Notes: a model not told the origin generated them from the sequence alone. A DNA stretch of 63,116 nucleotides from DATEHQ01 sp035279525 (GCA_035279525.1 DATEHQ010000170.1:1-63116); one strand, 5' to 3'. Positions 49,417-58,786 are shown, counted from the stretch's first letter. Numbers and translations are program-made.

Positions 49417-50556
49417 TTACGCCACCTTACGCTCAGACGGCGCGCCGATCCTCCGCAGCACCGCCAGCGTTCGTTCGGCGGCGGCGTCCCAGGTGAAGCC
49501 GGCGGCTCGCCGGCGGCCCTCCTCACCGAGCTTCGCCCGGAGGTGTTCGTCGGCGAGGAGGCGCTCGAGGGCGGCCGCGATGGCGCCCACGTCGTCGGGC
49601 TCGACCGCGATGGCCGCGCCGAGCGCGAGCTCGGGAAGCGACCCCATCGAGCCGACCACCGCCGGCTTGCCGTGAGACATCGCCTCGAGCAGCGGCAGGC
49701 CGAACCCTTCGTAGAGGCTCGGGTAGGCGAGCACCGACGCCGCTTCGTAGAGGGCGCTCAGGGTGGGCTCGTCGACATGGCCGAGATAACGGACTCCAGG
49801 CTCGGCGCTGATGCGCTCGATGGTGTCGCCGTAGGCCCAGCCGGCGCGGCCGGCGATGACCAGTTGAGGCACCCCCGGACGGCCGTTGATGATGAAGGGC
49901 AGCGATCCGTGGCGGCCGCGGAGCTGCCGGAACGCCGCGAGGAGGCGCCCGTAGTTCTTGCGCGGCTCGATGGTTCCCACAGCGAGCACGAAGCCCGGTT
50001 CGAGCCCGTCGGGAAGCGGGCCGGCCGGAGCCGACGGTGGCAGGCCCTCGGGAATCACCTCCACCCTCGATTCGAGAAGCGGCACCCGATAGAGCCCGAC
50101 CAGGTCGCGCCGCGTCGTTTCCGACGGGACCAGGACCGCCGCCGCCTGCCGCAACGCGCGAGGCAGCAGCGCGCCGAAATAGAGGCGCTGCTGCCAGGGA
50201 ACCTCCTTCGGCCTGAGCCGAAACGCGAGGTCGTGCACGAACACCGCCGCGGGCGGCGCCGCCGCCCCGCGAAACGGCGGGCTCGGCCAGTAGGGATAGA
50301 GGATTGCGTCCGCGTCGAGCTGGGTCTCGACCCTCGGCAGCCAGCGCATCTTGAGAGGCACCTCATGGCGAAAGTTCGACAGCATCGCCTCGCCTTCGAG
50401 ATCCGCCAGGGCGCCTGGACGCTCACGGCTGCACAGGAGCGTCAGCTCGTCCTTTCCTTTATGGCGCGCCATCGCCCGCGTGAGCTCGATCGCCACGGTG
50501 AGCATGCCCACCCGCTGCGGCCGCCAGCAAGCCGTCACGTCGATGGCGAACCGCAT
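49417..50556 (-). CDS. Glycosyltransferase family 4
   Basis: A 379-residue GT-B enzyme. N-terminal acceptor domain to about 190; C-terminal nucleotide-sugar domain with FVLAVGTIEPRKNYGRLLAAFRQL, AGRAGWAYGDTIERI, VRYLGHVDEPTLSALYEAASVLAYPSLYEGFGLPLLEAMSHGKPAVVGSMGSLPEL. The E-G-F-G-L-P-x-x-E motif is the GT4 (mannosyl/glucosyl type) donor site. No signal peptide; likely membrane-associated at the cytoplasmic face. It heads a compact operon in which the next gene begins on the base after its stop. The ATG at 50556 is chosen over a TTG 7 codons earlier because MRFAIDVT is the family's usual start. Confidence 0.87.
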   Translation of the reverse strand: MRFAIDVTACWRPQRVGMLTVAIELTRAMARHKGKDELTLLCSRERPGALADLEGEAMLSNFRHEVPLKMRWLPRVETQLDADAILYPYWPSPPFRGAAAPPAAVFVHDLAFRLRPKEVPWQQRLYFGALLPRALRQAAAVLVPSETTRRDLVGLYRVPLLESRVEVIPEGLPPSAPAGPLPDGLEPGFVLAVGTIEPRKNYGRLLAAFRQLRGRHGSLPFIINGRPGVPQLVIAGRAGWAYGDTIERISAEPGVRYLGHVDEPTLSALYEAASVLAYPSLYEGFGLPLLEAMSHGKPAVVGSMGSLPELALGAAIAVEPDDVGAIAAALERLLADEHLRAKLGEEGRRRAAGFTWDAAAERTLAVLRRIGAPSERKVA

Positions 50557-50658
50557 GTTCCGATTTGACTCTAGCAACCGGGCGAGGTAGGCTCAGGGTG
50601 GCTGGGGAGCCGTGGTCGGCTTTTCATCCGCGTTGGTTGACAGCCCTCCCTCCTTTCT

Positions 50659-50690
50659 GAAGGTCCTCTGCCCCCCGGCGGAGGGCCTTC
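50659..50690. terminator. Hairpin between the GT4 and kinase genes
   Basis: GAAGGTCCTC (50659-50668) and GAGGGCCTTC (50681-50690) pair over 10 positions with one G-T wobble. The right flank is CTTAG and the left is TCCTTTCT, so there is only a weak T-run on either side. It follows the kinase gene promoterward side and could serve as a bidirectional or factor-assisted terminator. Nothing else is seen in 50578-50719. Confidence 0.35.
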
Positions 50691-50719
50691 CTTAGACGTA
50701 GGGGAGGATCGGGAGTTTC

Positions 50720-52390
50720 CTAGGTCTCCGAGCTCCGGATCGCGTACACGCAATCAAACGTGCCGGTGACCGAGCCGCACTCGACCTCTTCGACATACCA
50801 GTCGTTGGCCAGGTTGGCCCAGCGAAGGATCGCCTCGATGCTCGACGTCCATACGTAGCACGACTTCACCGGCTTGATGCGCCCGAGCGCGAACATGTTC
50901 GAGAAGTTGACGAGCCAGAACTGGTTCTCGTCGACCTGCTTCCACGCATGCGTGTGCTCGCCTCGCACGTTGTCCATCGCCTCGGCGAAGTTCCTGACCA
51001 CGCCGGCGAGCTTGCGATGGCGGCCCGGGACCAGGCGCCGCGCCCCGCCCATTCCATGGCGTCCATCCGCGAGCCAGCGCTCCGTCGCGCGCCGGCCCCA
51101 CGCTCGGATCATGTCCTCGCCCTCGGGACCGTAGATCGTCTCGAACGCCTCGTTCAAGCGGCTCAACGACTCCACCGGCGACGAAAGCTGGTCGTCGTGC
51201 GGCGGGTCCTGCTCCACGTACTGCACCAGGCCTCCCGCGTATGCGACCTCGGGCCAGCGATCGCCCGACACGTCGCGCGCGACGTGAACGAGGTTGCTCA
51301 CATAAGAGTTGAGGATGAAGCGGCCCCTCGCGCGTGCCGGCTTGATCCCCATCAGCTCGAGCGTGCGGATCGCCGAGCCTGCTGTCGCGGTCGGCGTGGG
51401 CGGCGGCGATCCGTGCAGACCCGGAGGCGGAGGCGCCGGTGTGACCACACGCATCGACGTCGTGTCCGGACCCTGTGGCCCGGTCGCCGGTCGGGGCAGC
51501 ACGGCGACGCCGCCGCCTGATGCGACGGCTGCGCCTGACGCCGCCGCGACGGAAGTCGACACCGCCCTCCGCTGCGGCAGTCGAGCCATCTGAGCGAGCA
51601 GCTCGCGCACGGTCTGCGGCCGGTCGGCCGGGTTCTTCGCCAGCACCCTGGTGAGCAGCTGGTCGAGCTCGTCGGGCAGGTTCGCGTTGATCTTCACCGC
51701 CGACGGGATCGGAGTGTTGACGGTCGCGTACGCCACCTCCATCCGGTTCGAACCTATGAACGGCAAGCGTCCGGTGAGCATCTCGAACGTCAGCACGCCC
51801 ATCGCATAGATGTCCGCCCTCTTGTCGACGTCGTGGCCCATGACCTGCTCGGGCGCCATGTAGCCCGGCGTCCCGATGGCGAGGCCGATGGTCGTCAGGT
51901 GCGTCGGCTGGCCCGCGCCGCGGGCGAGCCCGAAGTCGGCGAGCATGGCGCGGCCGTCCGCGTGGATCAGAACGTTGGTCGGCTTGAGGTCGCGGTGGAC
52001 GATGCCCGCGTCGTGCGCGTGCTGCAGACCGTCGCCGATCTCTCGAAGGTACCGCCACGCGGCCAGCGGGTCGAGCGGCCCGCGGTTGAGGATGTCGCGG
52101 AGCGTGCCGCCGCGGATCAGCGGCATGGTGAGAAAGGCGGTCCCGTCGAGGACCTCGAAGTCGTAGATCGGCAGGATGTTGGGATGGTCGAGCTTGGCCA
52201 GGGTCTTGGCCTCCGACTCGAACCGCTTGACGAACCCCTCGTCCTGGAAGAGCTCGGAGGACAGCGCCTTGAGGGCGACCTCGCGGCCGAGCGGCTGCTG
52301 CACCGCGCGGTAGACGACCGCCATGCCACCACCGCCCAGGCGCTCGACGATCTCGTACTGCCCGAGCCGCGTGCCGGTGAGGTCTTTCAC
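50720..52390 (-). CDS. Ser/Thr protein kinase with unassigned C-terminal domain
   Basis: A 556-residue Hanks-type kinase. Gly loop GGGGMAVVY at 19-27, Lys41 in VALK, HRDLKPTN with Asp134, and DFG at 152-154; APEQ and the D-x-Y-AMG-x-L motif follow. The kinase domain ends near residue 290. A Pro/Ala-rich linker (about 300-365) leads to a 190-residue C-terminal domain that ends WYVEEVECGSVTGTFDCVYAIR. The E-C-x8-C near the end recalls V4R ligand-binding domains, but weakly. There is no membrane helix, so it is a cytoplasmic kinase. The GTG overlaps the stop of the receiver gene (GTGA), completing a histidine kinase-receiver-Ser/Thr kinase operon. Confidence 0.88.
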   Translation of the reverse strand: MKDLTGTRLGQYEIVERLGGGGMAVVYRAVQQPLGREVALKALSSELFQDEGFVKRFESEAKTLAKLDHPNILPIYDFEVLDGTAFLTMPLIRGGTLRDILNRGPLDPLAAWRYLREIGDGLQHAHDAGIVHRDLKPTNVLIHADGRAMLADFGLARGAGQPTHLTTIGLAIGTPGYMAPEQVMGHDVDKRADIYAMGVLTFEMLTGRLPFIGSNRMEVAYATVNTPIPSAVKINANLPDELDQLLTRVLAKNPADRPQTVRELLAQMARLPQRRAVSTSVAAASGAAVASGGGVAVLPRPATGPQGPDTTSMRVVTPAPPPPGLHGSPPPTPTATAGSAIRTLELMGIKPARARGRFILNSYVSNLVHVARDVSGDRWPEVAYAGGLVQYVEQDPPHDDQLSSPVESLSRLNEAFETIYGPEGEDMIRAWGRRATERWLADGRHGMGGARRLVPGRHRKLAGVVRNFAEAMDNVRGEHTHAWKQVDENQFWLVNFSNMFALGRIKPVKSCYVWTSSIEAILRWANLANDWYVEEVECGSVTGTFDCVYAIRSSET

Positions 52391-52785
52391 GGCTTCGCCG
52401 CCGCGAGCTGCTCGACGATGGAGATCAGGTCGGCGAGGCGGAAGGGCTTGCTCAGGACGTTGTCCGCACCCGCGGCCAGGAAGCGCTCGCGGTCGCTCGA
52501 CATCGAATGCGCGCTCGCGATCACGATCGGGAGCGCCGGCATCTCGGTCTTGATGCGGCGCATCGCTTCCAGCCCGTCGATGCCCGGCATCGCGACGTCC
52601 ATCAGGATCATCGAAGGCCGCTCCTTGAATGCGATGTCCACCGCCTGGAGACCGTCCGCGGCGATCAGCACCCCGAAGCCCGCCTTCTCCAGGACGCGTT
52701 TGCACAGTCGCTGCGCGACGTCGTTGTCGTCAGCCACCAGGACGGTGAAGGCGCGCTTTTCGGCTGCATCGAAGACCTCAGGCAT
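52387..52785 (-). CDS. Single-domain response regulator
   Basis: A 132-residue stand-alone receiver. Acidic pocket Asp19-Asp20, phosphoacceptor Asp63 in MILMDVAMPG, Ser/Thr switch in IVIASAHS, and the Lys in NVLSKPF are all present. There is no output domain. It overlaps the histidine kinase stop by 8 nt and the Ser/Thr kinase start by 4 nt, so the three proteins are probably made in fixed ratio. It could carry phosphate from the upstream kinase to another relay protein, or control the kinase by contact. Confidence 0.9.
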   Translation of the reverse strand: MPEVFDAAEKRAFTVLVADDNDVAQRLCKRVLEKAGFGVLIAADGLQAVDIAFKERPSMILMDVAMPGIDGLEAMRRIKTEMPALPIVIASAHSMSSDRERFLAAGADNVLSKPFRLADLISIVEQLAAAKP

Positions 52786-55180
52786 GGCGGAGCTGGAGCG
52801 GGGTCAGACTTGCCGCGGCGAGGGGGACCGTGAAGTGGAACGCCGACCCATGGCCCACGGCGCTCTCCACCCAGATCTTGCCTCCGTGCATCTCCACGAT
52901 CTGCTTAACGATCGTGAGGCCCAGCCCAGTCCCGGGGATCGACTGCGCCGCGCCGCTGCGGACGCGGCGGAATCGCTCGAACACGTGCCCGATCTCGTCC
53001 GGTGGGATCCCGAGCCCGGTGTCGGTGATGCTCACCAGCGCATAGCCGCCTTCGATGCGGCTCGCGAGCGTGACAGTGCCCCCGTCGGGCGAGTATTTGA
53101 CCGCGTTGTTGACGAGGTTGCTGACGACCTGGATCAGACGGTCACGGTCGCCGGTGACGGTAGGCAGGCGCGGATCGAGATCCGCCCTGAACTCCATGGT
53201 CGTGGCCGCGCCCGCGGCGCGGGTCATGAGCTCGGTCAGCACGTCGTTGATGTCGACGTCGGCGGCCCGCATGCTCATCCGGCCGGACTCCATGCGGTCC
53301 AGGTCGAGCATGTCTCCGATCAGGCGGTTGACCCGGTCGGCGTCATTGAAGATGTAGCCCCCGTAGGCCCGCACCTCGTCGGATTCCAGCCCACCGTCGC
53401 GGATGAGCTCGCTGAAACCCTGGATGCCTGTCAGCGCGGTCCGGAACTCGTGGCTCACGATGCTCAGGAACTCGGTCTTGGTCTGGTCGAGCTTCTCGAG
53501 ATTCATGTTGGCAGCGCGCTGCGACTCGAGCGCCTCCGCCAGCTGGTCCGAGGTGTCGCGAACCGCGGTCACGTCCTCGATCATCAGCAGGACGTGCTCG
53601 GGGCGGCCGTTCTGGTCGGGGATGGAAGTCGCCGTGAGCTGAAGCCACAACCACTGGCCGCCACCGGTGGCAGCGCGAATCTGGACGGTCGCACCGTCCG
53701 TGATTCCGGCCAGCAGGGGCGCCGCCCGATGGCGTGACGCGGCCTGGTCGTACGCGTGCAGCAGGTCGGGCCACGCGGTCGACCGCATCGCCTCGAAGTC
53801 GTGCCCGAGCATGGTGAGGAGCGCCGGGTTCGCCTCGAGCAGGTCACCCTCAGCGCTGATGCGCGCGATGCCGATGGGCGAGCGCTCGTAGATCGCCCGG
53901 TGGTCCGCCTCGCTGCGACGCAGCGCCTGCGCCACCTCCGACCGGCGGATGAATTGGCCGATCTCGACTCCGACCGTCGCGAGCATCGTCACCTCGTCGT
54001 CGCGAACATCGTGAACGCGGCTCGAGGCGAGCTCGATGACGCCGATCACAACGCCGTGGTCGACGACCGGGAGACCCAGCACCGACTTGAGGTCAGGCGT
54101 GTACGCCATGTCGAGCCGCTCCTCGTCCGGAACGGCGTCGACGTTCGGCTCCGCGGCCAGCACACCTGACTGCCATACCCGTCCTATCAGGCCCTGGCCA
54201 GGGACGATCGACAGGCTGCGGGTGCGCTCGATCAAAGCGCGGGCCGAGCCCGCCTCAGCCTGCCACGTGTGGCGGACCCTGAGGGCCTGCTTTTCAGGAT
54301 CGACCATCCAGTGCAGCGCCGCATCCCATTCCAGGTGGCGGCCCAGCGACGACAGCAGCTGCGGCATCGCCTGCTCCCAGCCGCCGGCGTTGACGATGAC
54401 CTCACGGACCGCAACCAGGCAGTCGCGCAGGCCGTCGACACGCTTTCGCTCAGACGTGTCGGCAACCTGGACGAGCAGGGCGGTGGCGTCGGTCACCTGC
54501 GCCGGCATCTTCGAGATGTCGAGCGTGATCCGAAGGCGCTCACCCTTCGCGCGCACCGTATCGATCTCGGCCTCCCACCGCTGCAGGTCGCCTGACCGCA
54601 GGAGTCCGAGCGCCTCTTCGAGCGCGGCGCCTTCCACCTCGCCCACGATCTCGCCCAGCGTGGCGCGGGTCAGCTCGTCGCGCGAGCGGCCGGAGATCTC
54701 GCAGAGCTTCTGGTTGACGAGCGTGAGCTTCCCGCCGGCGTCGGCGAGAGCGAGCCCGGTCGGGGCGATCTCGAGCATGGTCTGGAGGAGCTGCACCTTC
54801 GCCAGCACGTCGGCGGCCTCGCCTCGGGCGGTGGCCGCGGCTTCTCGGGCCTGGCGGTGCAGCTCGCTGAGCGCGGCGGCGAGCACGATCAGCACCGCGG
54901 CGAGCAGGGCGGCCGGAGCGATGTCCGCCGCCTGTGATCCCCGGACCAGGGGCGGGATCAGGATGGCGATCGCCGCCAGCGCCGCCGCGGCGACGGATTC
55001 GACCCGGCTGAGCTGGGTGGAGGCCAGGATCACGACCGCCAGGTAGAGCGGAAAGGCGAGCACCGGATTGGCGTCGGCGATGGCCTGGACGGCGAAGATG
55101 AGCGCGATCGCCGCGAAAGGTGTGGCTCGACGGGCCAGCACCCGGAACCACGCCGAAGCGGGTTGGGATCCTGGCAACAC
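52778..55180 (-). CDS. Sensor histidine kinase with PAS and GAF domains
   Basis: An 800-residue kinase from the GTG at 55180. Three or four N-terminal helices (about 18-110) form a membrane sensor. A PAS domain follows (TMLEIAPTGLALADAGGKLTLVNQKLCEISG), then a GAF domain (LSIVPGQGLIGRVWQSGVLAAEPNVDAVPDEERLDMA, with VLGLPVVDHGVVIGVIEL), a second PAS (AIYERSPIGIARISAEGDLLEANPALLTMLG) and HisKA (KTEFLSIVSHEFRTALTGIQGFSELI). The H-box has Ala where most relatives have Pro. The ATPase domain is complete: NLVNNAVKYS, DTGLGIPPDEIGHVFERF and GTGLGLTIVKQIVEMHGG. TACTAT at 55230-55235 is 7 nt before an in-frame CTG (55222), which may be the real start. Confidence 0.88.
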   Translation of the reverse strand: MLPGSQPASAWFRVLARRATPFAAIALIFAVQAIADANPVLAFPLYLAVVILASTQLSRVESVAAAALAAIAILIPPLVRGSQAADIAPAALLAAVLIVLAAALSELHRQAREAAATARGEAADVLAKVQLLQTMLEIAPTGLALADAGGKLTLVNQKLCEISGRSRDELTRATLGEIVGEVEGAALEEALGLLRSGDLQRWEAEIDTVRAKGERLRITLDISKMPAQVTDATALLVQVADTSERKRVDGLRDCLVAVREVIVNAGGWEQAMPQLLSSLGRHLEWDAALHWMVDPEKQALRVRHTWQAEAGSARALIERTRSLSIVPGQGLIGRVWQSGVLAAEPNVDAVPDEERLDMAYTPDLKSVLGLPVVDHGVVIGVIELASSRVHDVRDDEVTMLATVGVEIGQFIRRSEVAQALRRSEADHRAIYERSPIGIARISAEGDLLEANPALLTMLGHDFEAMRSTAWPDLLHAYDQAASRHRAAPLLAGITDGATVQIRAATGGGQWLWLQLTATSIPDQNGRPEHVLLMIEDVTAVRDTSDQLAEALESQRAANMNLEKLDQTKTEFLSIVSHEFRTALTGIQGFSELIRDGGLESDEVRAYGGYIFNDADRVNRLIGDMLDLDRMESGRMSMRAADVDINDVLTELMTRAAGAATTMEFRADLDPRLPTVTGDRDRLIQVVSNLVNNAVKYSPDGGTVTLASRIEGGYALVSITDTGLGIPPDEIGHVFERFRRVRSGAAQSIPGTGLGLTIVKQIVEMHGGKIWVESAVGHGSAFHFTVPLAAASLTPLQLRHA

Positions 55181-55229
55181 CCCTGAAACCTCGCCCCCCC
55201 TGGCGGGATGGAAGGTGCGCAGGCCCCAA

Positions 55230-55235
55230 ATAGTA
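55230..55235 (-). promoter_or_regulatory. -10-like box of the histidine kinase operon
   Basis: TACTAT on the reverse strand, 7 nt before an in-frame CTG. The 129-bp divergent gap also contains the hairpin AGGCAA/TTGCCT (55271-55288), which may be a shared regulatory site for the two kinase genes. Confidence 0.4.
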
Positions 55236-55309
55236 GAGGCGGCCTGTCTGGATTCAGCCCACTTAAGCGCAGGCAAAACAAAGTTGCCTTATTGTTCGGG
55301 CGGCCCCAG

Positions 55310-57607
55310 TTGAAGCATCTCTCCACGCCCCTCCAGGCCGAAGGTCTCAGCAGGCGCGTTTACCCGTTTCTCGGGCTGGCGATAGTCGGCCTCGTCAGCC
55401 TCCACGGCTTCGCCGCCGTGTCGAGCTCGCTTGCCCTCGCCGGGGCCGCCGCTGTCGGCGTGGCGCTGGTCCTGATCCCGCTCGCCCAGATCGACACCCC
55501 GGCCCGCAGCGGCGTCGTGACCGCCGTCCCCGCGGTGGGCGGTTTCGTCCTGGCGCTCTACCCCCTGTGGGCCGGGGGCACGGCGTTCGGATTCGCCGCG
55601 TCGGTGGTGATCACGGTCCTCGGCGGTGCGCTCGTGCTCCTTCCATGGGAGCGGATCCCCCGGTACCTGCACGCCATCTCGCCGATCGGCGGCCTGGCGG
55701 TGGCGTTCGCGCTGGAAGTGCAGTTCGGCCTCAGCGTCGTGCGGGCGTTTCCGTTCGTGCTCCTGCCGCTGATCTTCCTGGCCCTGTACTACACGACCGT
55801 CGAATTTGCGGTCGGCGCCGTGCTGGCCGTCGCGGACCTGATCCTCGTCGCCTTCGTCAACCCCGCGGCCGGTGACCCCGCCGCCGCCCTGCTCGAGGCA
55901 CTTTTGCTCGTCGCCTTCGGCGTGCTGGTCCGCCGCGTGCTCGTGGACCTCGAACGGAACCGAGCCGCCGCGTCCGAGGCGGAAGCCACCCGGTCGGACC
56001 TGCTGGCGGATCTCTCGCGTCGCAACCAGGAGCTGGAGGAGCTCACGCGCCTCAAGTCCGAGTTTCTCGCGACCATGAGCCACGAGATCCGCACGCCGTT
56101 GAGCGGCGTGATCGGAATGGCCGGGCTTCTCGTCGACACCGAGCTCACCGACGAGCAGCGCGACTACGTCGAAACGATCCGCGGATCGGGCGAGGCTCTG
56201 CTCGAGATCATCAACGACATCCTCGACTTCTCGCACATCGAGGCCGGAAAGGTGCGCCTCGAGACGATCGAGTTCAGCCCGAAATACGTGATCGAGGAGG
56301 CCACCGAGCTGTTCGCCGAGGCGGCGGCAAACAAGGGCATCGAGCTCCTGGTCGACGTCGAGGCGGGCGTGCCCGAGATCGCGATCGGCGACCCCGGAAG
56401 GCTGCGCCAGGTGCTGATCAACGTGGTCGCCAACGCGGTCAAGTTCACCGAGACCGGCGAGGTGGTCGTGCGGGCGCGGCTGCTGGAGAGCAAGGGTCCG
56501 GGAATCTCCGTCCAGTTCGAGGTGGCCGACACCGGGATCGGCCTCACGCCGGAAGAGTCGACTCGCGTTTTCGCGGTCTATCCGCAGGTCGACAGCTCGA
56601 CCACGCGGCGCCATGGCGGCACGGGATTGGGGCTCGCGATAGCGCGCCGCCTGACCGAGCTCATGGGCGGCGAGATCGGGGTCGAGAGCGAGAAGGGAAA
56701 GGGCAGCCGGTTCTGGTTCACGGCCCTGTTTCGAGAGGCGGCGTCCCGCACGCGGCCACCGGTCGCGGCGGACCTTGCCGGGACCGCGGTGGCAATCATC
56801 GATGACAACCGCACCAACCGCACGATCCTCGAGCGGTATGTCAGATCGTGGGGCATGCGCGAGCGGACGTTCGAGAGTGGAAGCGAGGCGCTCGAGCAGA
56901 TGCGGAGCGCGGCCGGCGGAGACGGCGCATTCGCGGTCGCGATCGTGGACCTGATGATGCCGGACATGGATGGCGCCGCCGTCGCCCGGCACGTGCGCGC
57001 GGACGAATCGCTGAAGGAGCTGATCCTCGTGCTCCTCACGTCGGCCGGACGATCCGACGTGCCGGTACCCGGCGTCGACGCCGAGATGGTGAAGCCCGTG
57101 CGTCCATCGCAGCTCTTCGACGTGCTTTCCACCTTGCTCGCCGAGCGCCCTTCCCATCCGGCGTCGCCAGAGCCGGCGCCACTGCCGATCACCGCTCACC
57201 AGGGCCGCCGACCCCGCGTTCTCGTAGTGGACGACAACGCGGCCAACCTCAAGGTCGCCGTCAGGATCATCGAGCGTCTCGGCTATCGGGGCGACGTGGC
57301 GGGCACAGGGTTGGAGGCCACTGCGCTGCTTGGCAGCGGGCACTACGACGCTGTGCTGATGGACTGCCAGATGCCGGAGATGGATGGCTACGAGGCGAGC
57401 CGGCGGATCAGGCACAACGAGCGGGGCGGCCGGCGCGTGCCCATCATCGCGATGACGGCCGATGCGCTCGAGGGCGAGCGCGAGCGCTGCCACGCCGCCG
57501 GAATGGACGACTACATGACCAAGCCGCTGAGGCCGCAGATCGTCGCCGCGGTGCTCGAGCGCTGGCTGGCCGCCTCTCCGGCCCCCGCGCACGCTGGACC
57601 GGGATAG
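55310..57607 (+). CDS. Hybrid sensor histidine kinase with two receivers
   Basis: A 765-residue protein. The first 220 residues hold about seven membrane helices. HisKA is at about 245-310 (KSEFLATMSHEIRTPLSGVIGMAGLL), the ATPase at about 355-480 (NVVANAVKFTETGEVVV, DTGIGLTPEESTRVF, GTGLGLAIARRLTELMGG). Receiver 1 (about 490-610) has VAIIDDNRTN and IVDLMMPDMDG. Receiver 2 (about 635-755) has VLVVDDNAANLKVA and VLMDCQMPEMDG with MTKP. There is no Hpt domain, so a separate phosphotransferase is needed to complete a relay. The start is uncertain: TTG 55310 is used, TTG 55292 and ATG 55208 are possible. Confidence 0.9.
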   Translation: MKHLSTPLQAEGLSRRVYPFLGLAIVGLVSLHGFAAVSSSLALAGAAAVGVALVLIPLAQIDTPARSGVVTAVPAVGGFVLALYPLWAGGTAFGFAASVVITVLGGALVLLPWERIPRYLHAISPIGGLAVAFALEVQFGLSVVRAFPFVLLPLIFLALYYTTVEFAVGAVLAVADLILVAFVNPAAGDPAAALLEALLLVAFGVLVRRVLVDLERNRAAASEAEATRSDLLADLSRRNQELEELTRLKSEFLATMSHEIRTPLSGVIGMAGLLVDTELTDEQRDYVETIRGSGEALLEIINDILDFSHIEAGKVRLETIEFSPKYVIEEATELFAEAAANKGIELLVDVEAGVPEIAIGDPGRLRQVLINVVANAVKFTETGEVVVRARLLESKGPGISVQFEVADTGIGLTPEESTRVFAVYPQVDSSTTRRHGGTGLGLAIARRLTELMGGEIGVESEKGKGSRFWFTALFREAASRTRPPVAADLAGTAVAIIDDNRTNRTILERYVRSWGMRERTFESGSEALEQMRSAAGGDGAFAVAIVDLMMPDMDGAAVARHVRADESLKELILVLLTSAGRSDVPVPGVDAEMVKPVRPSQLFDVLSTLLAERPSHPASPEPAPLPITAHQGRRPRVLVVDDNAANLKVAVRIIERLGYRGDVAGTGLEATALLGSGHYDAVLMDCQMPEMDGYEASRRIRHNERGGRRVPIIAMTADALEGERERCHAAGMDDYMTKPLRPQIVAAVLERWLAASPAPAHAGPG

Positions 57608-57639
57608 CGAGGAGTCGGCGGCGTGATGCGCCGCACTCG

Positions 57640-58773
57640 CTATCGCAAACGCCTGAGGGCGAGCACCGTCACGTCGTCGAACAGCTCCTTGTCGCGCGCG
57701 CCCTGGGCCAGGATGTCGACCAGCTCCTGGGCCGACCGCGCCCGCCGCGCCTCGGAAGGCAGCTGGACCTCTTTCGTGGCGAGGTCCGGGCGCAGGTCGA
57801 GCAACCCGTCCGAGAAGATCACCAGCGTGTCGCCCGGATTCATCGTCACCGTGCCAACCTGGAACTGGGTGTCGGGAAACAGGCCGATCGGCGCGCTGCG
57901 CTGAAGCAGGAGCTCCTGTCCGTTCTCACCGCGCAGCAGCCTCGCGTGTCCATGCCCGGCGTCCACATATCGCAAGTCGCCGGTGGCCGTGTCGAAGATG
58001 CAGTGGAACGCGGTGACATACGCATGGTTGACCTCGAGCGCCGCGCTCATCACCTCTGACGCCTGCTTGATGCCCAGGTCATCGCGCTGGCTCACCGCGC
58101 CGCGCAGCGCCGCGCGCGCCGTGGCCATCATCAGGGCGGCCGTGAGCCCCTTGCCCATCACGTCGCCGAGGGTGACCGCGAGCCTGCCATCGCCGGCGGA
58201 GTACCAGTCGTAGAAGTCACCGCTGATCTCTTTCGCGGCGGTGAAGTGGGCGGCGAGCTCGAAGGCATGGTCGGTCAGCGGCGACGCCGGGAGCATGCCG
58301 GCCTGCAGCTCGGCGGCCCGCTTCATCTGGTCGGCGCGCTCCGCGACCAGCGCCTCGAGGCGCTGCAGGTTGGCGCGGTGGTCCAGCTCGAGCCTGCGCC
58401 GGCGCAGGTTGTTCACGACGAGCAGGTAGATGTGGGTGGCGCCAACCGGCTTGACGACGTAGGCATACGCACCGTGCTCGACCGCGGCGCGACCGAGCTC
58501 GGGATCGTCCACACCGGTGACCATCACCACGGCGGTGTCGGGACGGCGCGCGCGAAGCTCCTCCAGCAAGCCGTATCCCGACTCGTCCGGCAGGCGGACG
58601 TCGAGCAGCGCGATGGCGTAATCGTTGGCCTCGAAGAGCTTGCGCGCCTCGGCCGCCGAGAAGGCGATGTCGGAGTCGAAGCCCCTGCTCTTGAGGGTCC
58701 TGGCCGCGACCCGGGCCAGCGCCTCCTCGTCGTCCACGATGAGCACTCGTTCGGGGGCGCCTGGCTCGGTCAC
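57640..58773 (-). CDS. Receiver-SpoIIE (PP2C-type) phosphatase
   Basis: A 377-residue RsbU-like protein. The receiver (about 8-125) has Asp14-Asp15, phosphoacceptor Asp58 in IALLDVRLPD and KP in VVKPVG. A coiled coil (NLRRRRLELDHRANLQRLEALVAERADQMKRAAELQAG, about 135-175) connects to the PP2C domain with AKEISGDFYDWY, GDVMGKGLTAALMMA and FSDGLLD, keeping all metal-binding Asp. It should dephosphorylate a STAS antagonist. The GTG at 58773 is preferred over an ATG at 58815 because TACACT lies 7 nt upstream and the receiver begins at once. It is divergent from the STAS-RsbW operon. Confidence 0.9.
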   Translation of the reverse strand: MTEPGAPERVLIVDDEEALARVAARTLKSRGFDSDIAFSAAEARKLFEANDYAIALLDVRLPDESGYGLLEELRARRPDTAVVMVTGVDDPELGRAAVEHGAYAYVVKPVGATHIYLLVVNNLRRRRLELDHRANLQRLEALVAERADQMKRAAELQAGMLPASPLTDHAFELAAHFTAAKEISGDFYDWYSAGDGRLAVTLGDVMGKGLTAALMMATARAALRGAVSQRDDLGIKQASEVMSAALEVNHAYVTAFHCIFDTATGDLRYVDAGHGHARLLRGENGQELLLQRSAPIGLFPDTQFQVGTVTMNPGDTLVIFSDGLLDLRPDLATKEVQLPSEARRARSAQELVDILAQGARDKELFDDVTVLALRRLR

Positions 58774-58780
58774 GCCCGCC

Positions 58781-58786
58781 AGTGTA
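58781..58786 (-). promoter_or_regulatory. -10 box of the SpoIIE phosphatase gene
   Basis: TACACT on the reverse strand, exactly 7 nt before the GTG at 58773. It lies inside the longer reading frame that would start at 58815, which argues for the shorter protein. Confidence 0.45.

Noticed and set aside
55265..55300. c-di-GMP riboswitch between the divergent kinase genes
   Set aside because: Only one 6-bp hairpin (AGGCAA/TTGCCT) is present; the GEMM core and second stem are missing.
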